Assembly (NCBI GenBank): GCA_018398815.1
Contig: CM031604.1
Coordinates: 54,748,485 to 54,812,484, forward strand
Length of the DNA stretch: 64,000 nucleotides
DNA from: Conus ventricosus
Taxonomy: Eukaryota > Mollusca > Gastropoda > Neogastropoda > Conidae
Direction: 5' to 3'
In this document: piece after piece, positions 1 to 9,657 of the stretch
How the letters are laid out: every line of letters starts with the position of its first letter
How positions within the stretch are numbered: position 1 is the first letter of the stretch
Made by a program: the position numbers and the translations under genes
Notes under the pieces: model-generated
Seen by the model: only the letters and a program-made list of their open reading frames with translations
Told to the model about the DNA's origin: nothing
Databases searched by the model: none

Positions 1-841
1 GCCAAAATTTTTTTTCCCCCCGGAAAAAAAAGGAAAGAAAAGCTTTTATTTGTGGTTTTAAAAAGGGTTGTCGCTTTGTTTTTTGTTTTTTAATGGATTT
101 TGGGGACCAAATTTTGGGTTGCCTTTAACATAAAACCAAGATAAACATGAAACCCAAAGCAACCAAAAAACCCTTTTCCCGGGTTTTTTTCTAAGAATCA
201 CTTTCAGGGTTTGCTTTGTTTCTGTTTAGTCTTTTTTCTTTCTTGTCTGTTAGTCTGTCCTTCCCTTTGTCTCGTCTTGTCTCCCCAAACCACACACACA
301 CACACACACACCACCACACACACACACACACCACACAAAGGCGGGAATCCATGAATGTAGCTGCATAGGAGCGGGACTTTGAAGCCACACACACAAACCC
401 ACACACAAAATTATATTGCGAGAGTGTGAGGGATTTGGAATTCATAAAAATTTATCCCAAAACACACATGCACACACACACACACACACAGACGGCTCTG
501 AAAAAAAAAAACAAACCGGACCTTATCAGGAAAACCCTTATACCCCCAAACAAAAATAAGCAGACACAGGAAGTAAGGTTGTCAAGTAAAAAAAGATTAC
601 CCAGTGAAAAAGTCTGTAGCGGTAGCAATAGGGCTAACAGGAATGGAATCTTTTTTGGGCTAACTTTTGTTTTAAAGAGGAAGAGTGAATGGGGGTTGGA
701 CGGGATTTCACGTGGGGAACCCTGTTCTTTCTTTCCCCCTTTTGCCAAGCAGCCATCAACTTTTGTGCTTACATTTTGCCTGGGGGCCTCGTTGCCAGGC
801 CCTTTTTTTAGTTTTCTTTTAGGGTTTTAAAAAAACCCCCC

Positions 842-872
<31 letters not shown>

Positions 873-1520
873 AAAAACCCCCCCAAAAAAAAAATTGGAT
901 ATTTTAAAAAAAATTTGGGGTTTTTAATTTTTTACCCAAATTTATAATTAAAGTTAAAGGTTTTTAAAAAAACACAAAAACAACTGTTTTATAAATTTTC
1001 TCAGTTGTCCCCAAGGGGAAAATTTTTTTTTCAGATTTTTAAAATTTTTGGAAAATTTCCCCAAAAATTTTTTAAAAAATTTTGTAGGAACTAAACCCTC
1101 ACCCAAAAATTTTTTCACCCCCCTTTTTTTTAAATTTTTGTCCCCGGCCCCCCCGTTGGCCCTTTACCCCCGGAAAATTTTATTAAAACAAAAAGGATTT
1201 TTTTGGGATTAAATAAATTTTCGCGCTAAACCCCCAAACAAAAATTTTTTCAATTTTTTTTTTTTTTTTAACATCTTTCCCTCGCTTCATTTGCGGGAAA
1301 GGGGGAATTTTTTTTTGGGGGGGGCTGTTTTGGGGAAAAGTTTAAAAGGGGGTTAATATGGGGGGGGGGGGGTTTTTTGGGGGGGGGGGAAACCCCCTAT
1401 TTCTGCTTTTCAATTGTTTTGGACTTGGGGGATTGCCTTTTTTTGTCTTTTTTGGTTTTTTTGTTTGATCCTAAAGTGGAAAATGGGGGGTTGGGCTTTT
1501 TTTTTGGTTTTTTTTTTGGG
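1..1520. other. Homopolymer-rich, probably unpolished sequence without a gene
   Basis: This stretch is dominated by runs of A, T, C and G of 5-27 bases, for example a 27-base C run at 836-862 and G-runs near 1361-1389. Codon structure is not interpretable and no frame resembles a known protein. The texture differs sharply from the sequence after 1520, which suggests a contig end built from few uncorrected reads. I see no gene here. Confidence 0.6.
289..490. repeat. CA microsatellites
   Basis: Two (CA)n blocks, at about 289-336 (interrupted by CCA steps) and 471-490, are separated by ordinary sequence. The open frames crossing them on either strand (polyHis/Thr or polyVal/Cys) are compositional. 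Confidence 0.9.
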
Positions 1521-2669
1521 ATTTAATTTTTTATGAACGTGTATTGTCAACTGCGGCCGAAATTTTCAGTTTACTTGTACTGGTCTGTTTAACACACACA
1601 CACAAACCACAACACACATGTATATGTATATATGCACTTGACAGTCTGTACCCCTGAGGAAGGCAAATAAAGCTGAAAATTCAGGATATTTTAATCTTGT
1701 TTGGATTTTTATCTACTTTGACCTTTATATATATATATATATATAAAGTTAAAAGGAATCTTAAAACTATCTACAAATTTGTTTCAAGCTTGTTGCGCTG
1801 TCATCAGGATGTTGCTCATGTTGCTCCCCAAGGGGTTGAGCACTTATATATTATCAGCATTTGATAATATTGCATGAGATATATGCGACATGCATACATT
1901 TCTGATACACAAAATTCATATCGCCCTCCTGCTGCCCTCCACTCCACCATCCCTCATCCCAATTTTCCTCATCCCTACTTTTTAACATTGTCTGTCCGGG
2001 CCCCTTTCCCTGCATATGCGCATTTGACCCAAGGCCATTTCATGTCAAATCAACATGGAATTTTTGGTTGTGCTGATATACGTAAATGTCAAAACAGTCT
2101 AAAACAAATCAAAATTGTTGAAATAGCAAGGGTTTTTGTTTGTTTGTTTTTATCAACATCTTTTCGATGGCGCTCTCACATTAGCAGAAGTGAAGTGGTG
2201 AATTGTGTGTGTGTGTGTGCATATGTTTGTGTGTATGTTTTAATGGTGTGGGTGAGATGGGGATGGGGGAGGTGGAGGGGGTGGGGATTGAGGAGTACAC
2301 ACACCTGCATGTACATGACTTCTTCAAACTTGTCTTGGACTTTGAAAAGGCTGCATTAAAAGCATACTTCTATGTCTTTCTGCGTTTTACTCTAAGCTTA
2401 CCGAGATCAGCATAAAGATAGAGCTCAATATAAAAGAGATATTTGTTACTTATTGTTTTGTTGTTGTTCTTAGCATAAACTGTTTTTATTATTATTATTG
2501 TTACAGTGCCCCACCTTTTTAGTTTTCAATAAATCCTTAATAATTTTCATGACAGCGAGAACGTTCACCTGCACAGGTTTTTGTCCATCACTTACTGTTT
2601 TTCTATTTTCAGTTCATTGTTTTATTGTCGGTATCATTTTTTCATCATGTATGTGTTGTGCTTTTTTAG
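1521..2669. other. Non-coding flank upstream of the first visible NUAK exon; TA and GT microsatellites
   Basis: The segment holds a (TA)n run near 1728-1745 and an impure (GT)n run near 2204-2238. It ends in a T-rich tract and an AG acceptor at 2668-2669. It is best read as the 3' part of a NUAK intron. The kinase N-lobe exons (glycine loop, VAIK lysine, HRD, DFG, activation loop) are not found in it and presumably lie upstream of the window. Confidence 0.5.
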
Positions 2670-2802
2670 GTGGATGTATGGAGCTTGGGAGTGGTGCTGT
2701 ACACTCTGGCCTATGGAGCCATGCCCTTTGAGAGCTCCAACGTGAAGGTTCTTCGGCAGCAGATCAGCGATGGCCTTTATGCAGAACCCTCCCAGCCCTG
2801 TG
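2670..2802 (+). CDS. NUAK: NUAK-family protein kinase, internal exon (kinase subdomains IX-X)
   Basis: This 133-bp exon lies between a T-rich AG acceptor (2668-2669) and a GTCAGT donor (2803). It translates without stops and begins VDVWSLGVVLYTLAYGAMPF, the subdomain IX signature of AMPK-related Ser/Thr kinases. It continues through RQQISDGLYAEPSQPC, which matches the NUAK pattern of RQI-S-G-Y-EP-QP better than the MARK pattern. It ends in phase 1. Joining to the exon at 7880 gives an uninterrupted kinase C-lobe in which PC-GAAGLIRHML aligns with the NUAK PS-DARGLIRWML region, so the splice junction is well supported. NUAK kinases are LKB1-activated regulators of cell adhesion and myosin phosphatase. 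The activation loop lies upstream of the window. Paralogue identity (NUAK1 or NUAK2) cannot be decided. Confidence 0.9.
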
Positions 2803-3904
2803 GTCAGTTCACACATTTACTGTATTGTCTTGTAAAACTTTATTGTCCTATCAGCTGCCATTTTAAAGTGGTTACTTCATGGATTCCCGACTGAGAGGTC
2901 ATGGATTATGATTTCCATAAGAGCTATGAATTTATTTGTGGATTTGTTTTGCCCCTATGAGCTATCTAGAGCTGAGCTTGCTATAAGCTCAGCTGGGAAG
3001 ATTGGAACAACACAGTTCTCCGAAAGATGTGCTCCGAGTCCCTTACCAACACTGCAGGTGTCTGTATCTCTCAGGTCTGGTTGATGCAGGGATATGTTAT
3101 GAAGGCAAGGTCAAGTTACACCCTTTTTCATGCAGTCTCGGACCAGAACAGAATGCCATTACATCTACTTTTTTATCATCATCATCAGTCGCATAAAATG
3201 TCTCAAATTTTGTGGCTTTTCTTGCCCTTCTCTCATTGATGACTTCCATTTCAGTTACCTCTTTCGGAAAGTTCATGAGAATGTACGTGGTGGTTTCCTC
3301 TGGAGGGGGCTGCTAACGCTGGTTCCGTGACTAAGCAGTTATTGTCGCCACTGTGAGGCATAGTAGGTGGTGTCGTGCATGTGTTGGATTTGAGCAGGCA
3401 ACGCTCAACACCGTCAAAGTGATTCAGCAACAGTTTGGTGTCTCGTCTGGTGGGTTGTGTCACGAGTCCGAACGTTGACTGCTCCCTGTTGATTGCCTGT
3501 GCTGTTGTGACAAGCCAGGGTGTGAATGTGGGGTTAACGAAGTGGCACGGAAGATGAGACAGAACAAAAAGAGTCGAACAAAACAAAACTTTACTATCCT
3601 CACAGCTGACTGGGGGGAAAATTTTTTCTGATGTTCCCAAGGGAACACAGGTCATCATAGTGTGGTGCTTTATAAATGCCCCAAACCCTTTTGGAATTGG
3701 CGACTTTGAACAATCTTCCATGAAGTTCCGAATTTTGTGAAAATGAAATTTAAATGTAAAAAAAGATTGAATTTTATGAAGAAAAAATGTTTGTAGTGTT
3801 CTGTTTTGTGTGTGTGTGTAAGAAATGATTAAAATAGGGTCACATCATGTTCTGCAATTGCCAGCAACCATTTTTTAAAATATTCTTCTTCATCCTTTAT
3901 TCCA

Positions 3905-4705
3905 TGTGTTGTTAATGGAACGAAGAGGGACTTTCTGGTTCTGTCGGATTCGCTGTCAGCTTTGGAGGCCATAGCTGGCCGCAACCTTCAGCATCCAGAA
4001 CTTTTACATTTTCTTTGAACTTTTTAGCAAGTTGAAAGCGGATGGTTACAACATTACTCTCGCCTTGGGTTCCTGGTCATGTTGGCATCGGAGGGAACGA
4101 GATGGTTGATCGTTTAGCCAAGAATGCCACAAAGGAGAAACTGTCCAACATATATATCCCTACCAGATCTGAAACCCAAATTAATGATTATGTGAGAGAC
4201 CTCTGGCAGGAGGATTGGAATACGCAGACGGATAACAAACTTTCAGATCCGTCCAAACCTTAAGGAGTTCCTCCTCCCCATCTACGTCTGGTGGTCGTAA
4301 AGAGGAAACGGTTTCTGTGCCGGCTGCACACCGACCATTCGTATTTTACTCATTCCAACCTTTTAAAGAGTGAAGAAGCTCCGTGGTGCATTCCATGTCA
4401 TGTGCAACTCACAAGAAACATGTTCTTTTAGAGTGATGGACTTGCACGATGTGAGACAAACGTTTTACAGCGGAGTCCATGAAGATCCTTGAGTTTTTGA
4501 GAGAGATTAACATTTTTCATCTGATTTAAGATTTTACGGAAGAAAGATTTTTAACGAAGTTTCTGGTACGTTTCTAGACGATGTCATTTTAAAGAGATGT
4601 GAAAGGTTTCTTTTTTTTTTTTTTTTTTCTTGAATGACTTGAGTTGATCTTAACGTGATGACAGCCCTGATGTGGCCCTTTGCGGTCGCTGGGCTATAAG
4701 CAACA
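3905..4705 (+). mobile_element. 3' fragment of an APE-type non-LTR retrotransposon with RNase H (copy 1)
   Basis: The fragment encodes the end of a retrotransposon RNase H domain and its C-terminal tail, with frameshifts. LSDSLSALEAI (near 3948-3975) carries one catalytic Asp. From 4063 come WVPGHVGIGGNEMVDRLAKN (partly in shifted frames) and the downstream WQEDWNTQ block. A Cys/His-rich tail follows around 4380-4440 (WCIPC then H-x-LLEC, broken by indels). The 3' UTR ends with CTATAAGCAACA followed by TTATC-like repeats, a typical LINE microsatellite tail. It is 5'-truncated, as is usual for target-primed insertions. The family resembles I/Nimb-type elements with RNase H (inference). The second copy at 6164-6880 aligns along its length. 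Confidence 0.8.
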
Positions 4706-5100
4706 TTATCTTATCTTCCTACACGGAAGAACCATTTGCCAAATTCCGTTTGTTTGTTGGTTGTGTGCCAACACTTGAATCTCTGCACATGTTTTCTCTA
4801 TCCTTTTTGCGGTGTTATCAGTCCATCATTTTTTCTGTCTTCCCTCCTGTTGCTTCTCACAAGTGTCCTTGAGACTGTTACAACAAGGCCATCGGATTTT
4901 GTTACATGGCGACATCAACATAGTTTTCCTAACTGATGTTGGTAATCTTCAGATGGTTGGATGTTCACCGCAGAGTTCAAGCACTAGGACAATTAAAAGA
5001 AAAAGGCTTCTCTCTTCATCTATGGCTCCAGATTTTTGACTTGTGAAAGTTTACACCAATGCTCGTTTTTTTTTCCATTTTTTTTTCCGAGTATGTTGTT

Positions 5101-5190
5101 AAAAATTTGGCCAGGTTCAACTCCTGTTCCCGATTACCTTTAAAGTGATTCTCCTACAAAATTTGGCCAGGTTCAACTCCTGTTCCCGTG
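5101..5190 (+). repeat. Duplicated ~30-bp motif with a tRNA B-box-like core
   Basis: The sequence AATTTGGCCAGGTTCAACTC and its extension CTGTTCCCG occurs twice, starting near 5105 and 5159, about 54 bp apart. GGTTCAACTCC matches a polymerase III B box (GGTTCRANYCC). This may be the remnant of a tRNA-derived SINE on the plus strand, but no matching A box was found beside it on this strand. Confidence 0.5.
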
Positions 5191-5309
5191 AGTTTTTTGG
5201 GGCATGAACCAATGCATATTGCACATGGAAGCCTTCTGTGTTTATGTCATCTGACACTCGCACCTCAGGTTAGGGTGTAATTGGAGAGTATGGGGAGGGG
5301 TGGGAGGAA

Positions 5310-5600
5310 ACATGCTAGTTGGGAAATTTGAACTTCATATCTCATGCTTTTTGGCTTCTTAGGCAAGTGAACTTTTCCACTAGGCCTTTTGTTGGTTATT
5401 GTGTGTGTTTTGCGCGTGGGTGTGAAAAGCTGAGAAAACTTCATATCTCATGCTTTTTGGCTTCATAGCAAGTGAACTACCCAACTAGTCCTTTATTACT
5501 TTGTGTTTTTGGGAAGCGAGAGAACTTCATGGTCACTTCTTTAGGCAAGTGAACTATCCACAAAGCCTTTTATTACTTATTGTGTGTATACTGTGTATTT
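5310..5600 (-). repeat. Three tandem tRNA-like SINE heads (antisense to NUAK)
   Basis: A unit of about 80-105 bp is repeated three times, starting near 5331, 5440 and 5524. Each has AACTTCAT...GGCTTC...GCAAGTGAACT followed by a CTAGGCC-like segment. On the minus strand each unit reads approximately GGCCTAGTGGAAAAGTTCAC, where TAGTGGNNAG resembles a tRNA A box. It is followed some 35 bases later by AGTTCAAATTTCCC, a degraded B box seen best in the unit at 5310-5400. This suggests a tRNA-derived SINE whose head was duplicated in tandem. The body and tail are not recognised. Confidence 0.45.
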
Positions 5601-6163
5601 GTGTGTGGTGTGTGTTTGTCGGGCAGTATGCCCGATTTTAAATAAATATGGAACATACCAACTTTTTTAGCAGTTTGATTCATAATACTAATAAATTACT
5701 GCTGCTTTTTGAATAGTTTTACTCAGACTGTAGTGAATCTCACTGTTGAATTATGAATTTAAGAGGGTGCAGCTGAAAAAGATTGCAATGAAAAAATATC
5801 TTCCTTAAACTGAAAGGGGAGTGGATTTTTTCTTGTGTTTTGGGGTGTTTTTTTTTTTGATATTGTATTTTCAAGGGAATTGTTTATAAGTTGTTTAAAA
5901 AGGAGTGCCCTTCTAATTTATTGCTGCCTTGGAGGACTGTGTGTGTGTATGGTGCGTGCGTGTGTGTGTTCTGTAATTTAGTGTCTGTCCACATTATATG
6001 ATTATTGGGTAGAAGTGCTTTTTTGTGTTGTGGATGTAATTTAGCGTCTGTCCACATAGGTGACTATTGATGTAGGGTGTTTTGTGTGTTAATTTCTGTC
6101 CACATTCGTGATTTTAAAAGGTAGGGCTTTGTGTGTGTACAATATATGGGCGTGTGTACATTT

Positions 6164-6880
6164 TGCAAGTTGAAAGCGGACGGTTACAACATTACTCTTG
6201 CTTGGGTTCCTGGTCATGTTTTGGCATCGCCGGGAACGAAATGGTTTATCGTTTAGCCAAGAACGCCACAAGAGAGAAACTGTCCAACATTTTATTCCAA
6301 AAACCCAAAATTAACGATTATGTGAGAGACCCCTGGCAGGAGGATTGGAACACACAGACGATAACAAAAATCTTTCAGATCCCTCCCAAACCTTAAGGAG
6401 TTCCTCCCCCAGTCGGGTGGTCGTAAAGAGGAAACGGTTCTGTGCCCGGGTGCAACACCGGCCATTCGTATTTTACCCATTCCTACCTTTTAAAGAGTGA
6501 AGAAGCTCCGTGGTGCATTCCATGTCATTCGCCACTCACAATGAAACATGTTCTTTTAGAGTGTTGGGACTTGCACGATGTGAGACACAAACATTTTACA
6601 GCGGAGTCCATGAGATCCTGTTCAGGGATGTCCCGCCAGACGTGATCCTCGAGTTTTTGAGAGAGATTAACATTTTTCATCCGATTTAAGTTTTTACGGA
6701 AGAAAGATTTTTTAACGAAGTTTCTGGTATGTTTCTAGATGATGTCATTTAAAGAGATGTGTGAAAGGGTTGGTTGTTGTTTGTTGTTTTTTTAAAATGA
6801 CTGGCGAGTTGATTGTAACGTGGTGACAGCCCTGATGTGGCCCTTTGCGGTCGGCTGGGCTATAAGCAACATTATCTTAT
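6164..6880 (+). mobile_element. 3' fragment of the same non-LTR retrotransposon family (copy 2)
   Basis: The homology to copy 1 starts at GCAAGTTGAAAGCGGA (6164) and continues through the RNase H block (GNEMVYRLAKNATREKLSN), the WQEDWNTQ block, the Cys/His tail (WCIPCHSPLTMKHVLLEC in one frame at about 6511-6564) and the 3' UTR. It ends in AACATTATCTTATCTTTATC. Where copy 1 is broken in the tail, copy 2 keeps C-x2-C...H...C intact. It is truncated further at its 5' end than copy 1, so the two are separate insertions rather than a tandem duplication. Confidence 0.8.
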
Positions 6881-7370
6881 CTTTATCGTGTACATATGTA
6901 TGTTGTGAATAAGTGCGAGTGCAGTGTTTTAGATCAAATCAAAATGGGGTCTAGTGCCCTTTAAACAAAAAAAATCATGTAGAGAAAAATGTCAAAAAGG
7001 AAAGAAAATGTAGTAAATTATTCCCCAGAAGTTTCATCGCATACTGATGATTAGCTGTGGAGGTGTGCAGTTAGCCACAGAAGCTTTCATTTGATCAGTT
7101 ATCAGTGAACGCAAACTTTAGCGGCATGGAACAGTTCGTTCACTCATAATGACTGCATCCAGTACCATGACCGTAACGCTTCCTTTGAGAGCTTCCAATT
7201 TGTTGCGGTGTCATACTCCTGAGAGTGAAAGTGCCTCTGATGGCAAAGGAAGCAAAGGGTTTGGCATTGATGAAAAGGAAAAAGAAGAGCGAACCTCATT
7301 TCAGTTTACTCTCTAACCCTGAACATTCTCTTTGGAATATGTTTACTCCTTAGTTTTGTTTAAGAGGAAA

Positions 7371-7485
7371 AAAAAAAAGGGGGGGGGGGGGGTATCAATA
7401 CACCTTACTCTGAGATGGACCTGAAATACTGTGTGTGTGTGTGTGTGGGTGAGAGAGGAGAGAGGAGAGAGAGAGAGAGAGAAGA
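7371..7485. repeat. Poly-G, GT and GA simple repeats
   Basis: A 14-base G run (7379-7392) following a poly-A, a (GT)n run (about 7432-7448) and a (GA)n run (about 7455-7482) stand close together in the NUAK intron. Both strands give long low-complexity open frames here that I do not regard as genes. Confidence 0.85.
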
Positions 7486-7879
7486 AATCCTGGTTTTCTT
7501 TTTTCGACATCCCTGTCTGTGTCCCACCCCCCTCTCTCTCCTTTCTTTGTTCCTACATTTCCTTGTGCATTGCTCCGCCCCCCTCGCATACTTCTTTCCA
7601 TCTGTCTGATCCTGCAGCATAGTTTGTTGTGCAGTTGCAGTCAAATTGCCAATAATTTAGACTGAAAAATGTTTCAAGTAAAATATTTGTTACACAAAAC
7701 AATGGTTTTCTTGCTTTTAGTATTTTGAGTCTTTGTTGAAATATTTCTTTATTGTATAATGGAGAGTTTTCTGCAGTTATTCATAGTATAACTTGTTAGG
7801 AATTATTTTCTGAACCCTTTTTACTCAACTCGGGTATTTTGTAGGGAGTTCTCAGTCATTCAATGACATGTGTTTGCAG

Positions 7880-9369
7880 GAGCTGCAGGCCTCATCCGTC
7901 ATATGCTGACAGTCACACCTGCTCGTCGCGCCACTGTGTGGGACATTTTGAACCACTGGTGGGTCAACCTCGGCCATGAGCAGACCCCAGACGGTCGACA
8001 GTATGAACCCTTGGCCAGCCTTCAAATCATTCCCAGTGTTCCCTCTCCTCAGACAGGGAGGCAGGTGGCACCCCTGGCCAGAAGCGAAGAACAATGTGTG
8101 ACAGTACTGAAATAGATGCCAGTGTACAACCTCCAGCTGGTCTGCATCGTGTGCCTGGAGCTCGCAGTAGCAAAAGGATGGCCAGAGCCTCAACTGTTGA
8201 AAGTGAAGTGATGTCCAGCGCGGGAATTCAGTCATCCACTCCCATTGGTGGACTTAGTGAAGATTTGAACACGGTGCTGTCACCACATGCCGCTTGCATG
8301 AGGCTTCCAATATCAGCTGCTCCACAGCTGAAATGCTAATCTTCAACTGGTAGAGGCAGACAACTCCCCTGCCGTCTGTGGTGAAATGACTGCTAGAGCA
8401 GACAATGGTGATCTCATGTTAGGTGCTGTAGACAACCGTACTCGTCCACAGACCCTGTCAGACTGGATAATGCTAATCCAGCAAAGAGTAACAATGGGCT
8501 GAATGCAGATCAGGACAAGACTGGATCACAGGAGGGTGACAAGGCATGAGTGTATTTGACTCGGACAGGAAACCCAAACGTGGCATCCTGAAGCGTAAAG
8601 GCAAGTTTTCAGGAGGAGACGGCAGCCTTTTGATTATGGGGGAGGATGCTGTCACAAACTAGGGGAAGACGAGGTCGGCAACAGCACATCTCTACCCTCA
8701 ACCCCTCTCTATCCCCTCCCATCATTGTCTTCTGTACTACAGCTGTCTACACAGGACATGGTCTCTCAAGATCATGTGTCCGATTCTGTCTGTGCCAGAA
8801 CTTTGTCTTCAGCTACTCCGAACAGTGGAGTTCCGTCATCTGCAGTTGCTTCGTCACCCTGACACAAAGTCCTTGTCCCATACACCGCAACTGTGCCCCT
8901 ATCACTTCCTCTAGCACCCCCGCTCTGCCTCTAGTGAGGGAACTTGTGTCTCTGGAACTGATGGTGTTTGTCAGTCCACCAACCCTTCTGCTCAGCATAG
9001 ATTGGTGGGTAGTTTTGATCCTTTCACTCAGAACAGCCAGACCATCTGTCTGCCAGGGTGAAGGAAGTGGCAACATTCCATATGCTTCTCTCCCTGACTC
9101 TAGGGAGTGGGTATGTCAGACGCTCCCCCTCCAGGTGCTGTGTGCACATGCCCGGTGGATATGGACTGACGAAAGTAGTGCGACGACGTAAGGGCATCCT
9201 GAAGAACTCTGCCAACAGAAACTCGCTGCTGGACGACACCCGCAAGCGACTCAGCGTCGGCAGCATGGGCTCCAACTCTTCAGCAGACATTCTGGATTTG
9301 TCTTATGACAGCAGCGATGCGGACCTCTACTTTGTTCGATGCCGATCCGATCCTCATCTGTTGGAGCAG
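7880..9369 (+). CDS. NUAK: NUAK-family protein kinase, large 3' coding exon with frameshifts
   Basis: The exon opens after the TGTTTGCAG acceptor and completes the kinase domain: LIRHML, then ARRATVWDILNHWWVN, the subdomain XI Arg and HWWVN block typical of NUAK. The rest is a Ser-rich, probably disordered tail. It contains two GILK motifs: KPKRGILKRK (GILK at 8582-8593) and RRRKGILKNS (GILK at 9193-9204). In human NUAK1 such motifs bind the PP1-beta/MYPT1 phosphatase. SADILDLSYDSSDADL follows. The tail changes frame several times, near 8095, 8340-8480, 8548, 8640-8700 and 8860-9060, and each switch exposes a stop. Recognisable frames on both sides point to indels, sequencing error or gene decay rather than introns. 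A donor-like CAG|GTTAGT lies at 9367-9375, but the frame stays open to a TAA at 9655-9657, across a 35-base G run, so the true 3' end is uncertain. Confidence 0.82.
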
Positions 9370-9587
9370 GTTAGTGGGCATGCTTTTCCCATGGAACAGG
9401 GGACCGCAGCAGCTTCTGTTTGGATGGGAGTTTACCGCTCTCAGTTTGGAGGGAATGGCCAGTGGGTTGTATCCTGCCAACCTTCTGGTTTTGATGATTC
9501 CATAATAAATTACTCTGAAGCCAGACAAGTGGTGCAGCAGGCAATTGCTCTCGTCAGCAATAACCAGAATTGGTGTTGTAATAGCCG

Positions 9588-9588
<1 letters not shown>

Positions 9589-9623
<35 letters not shown>
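9589..9623. repeat. 35-base poly-G run
   Basis: An uninterrupted run of 35 G directly follows GCCGC, inside or just after the open frame of the NUAK terminal exon. A run of the same length occurs at 19231-19265. Confidence 0.95.
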
Positions 9624-9624
<1 letters not shown>

Positions 9625-9657
9625 CCGGCCCTCGATGAAAAATTGGGAGGTTGGTAA

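Larger units (their letters stand above)
2803..7879 (+). other. NUAK intron (about 5.1 kb) carrying retroelement fragments
   Basis: The intron runs from the GTCAGT donor to the TGTTTGCAG acceptor at 7871-7879. It contains two 3' fragments of one non-LTR retrotransposon family in sense orientation (3905-4705 and 6164-6880), a short duplicated element (5101-5190), tandem tRNA-like heads in antisense (5310-5600), and G/GT/GA simple repeats near 7371-7485. The remaining parts (2803-3900, 4706-5100, 5600-6160, 6880-7370, 7486-7879) show no coding exon that I can recognise. Confidence 0.75.

Noticed and set aside
191..830. Frames rich in Cys/Val or His/Thr
   Set aside because: Translation of CA microsatellites and homopolymers.
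2203..2415. Possible upstream NUAK exon
   Set aside because: The frame is mainly GT-repeat translation and holds no kinase N-lobe motif.
7395..7644. Overlapping frames on both strands, Ser/Leu or Arg/Glu-rich
   Set aside because: Caused by GT and GA simple repeats in an intron.
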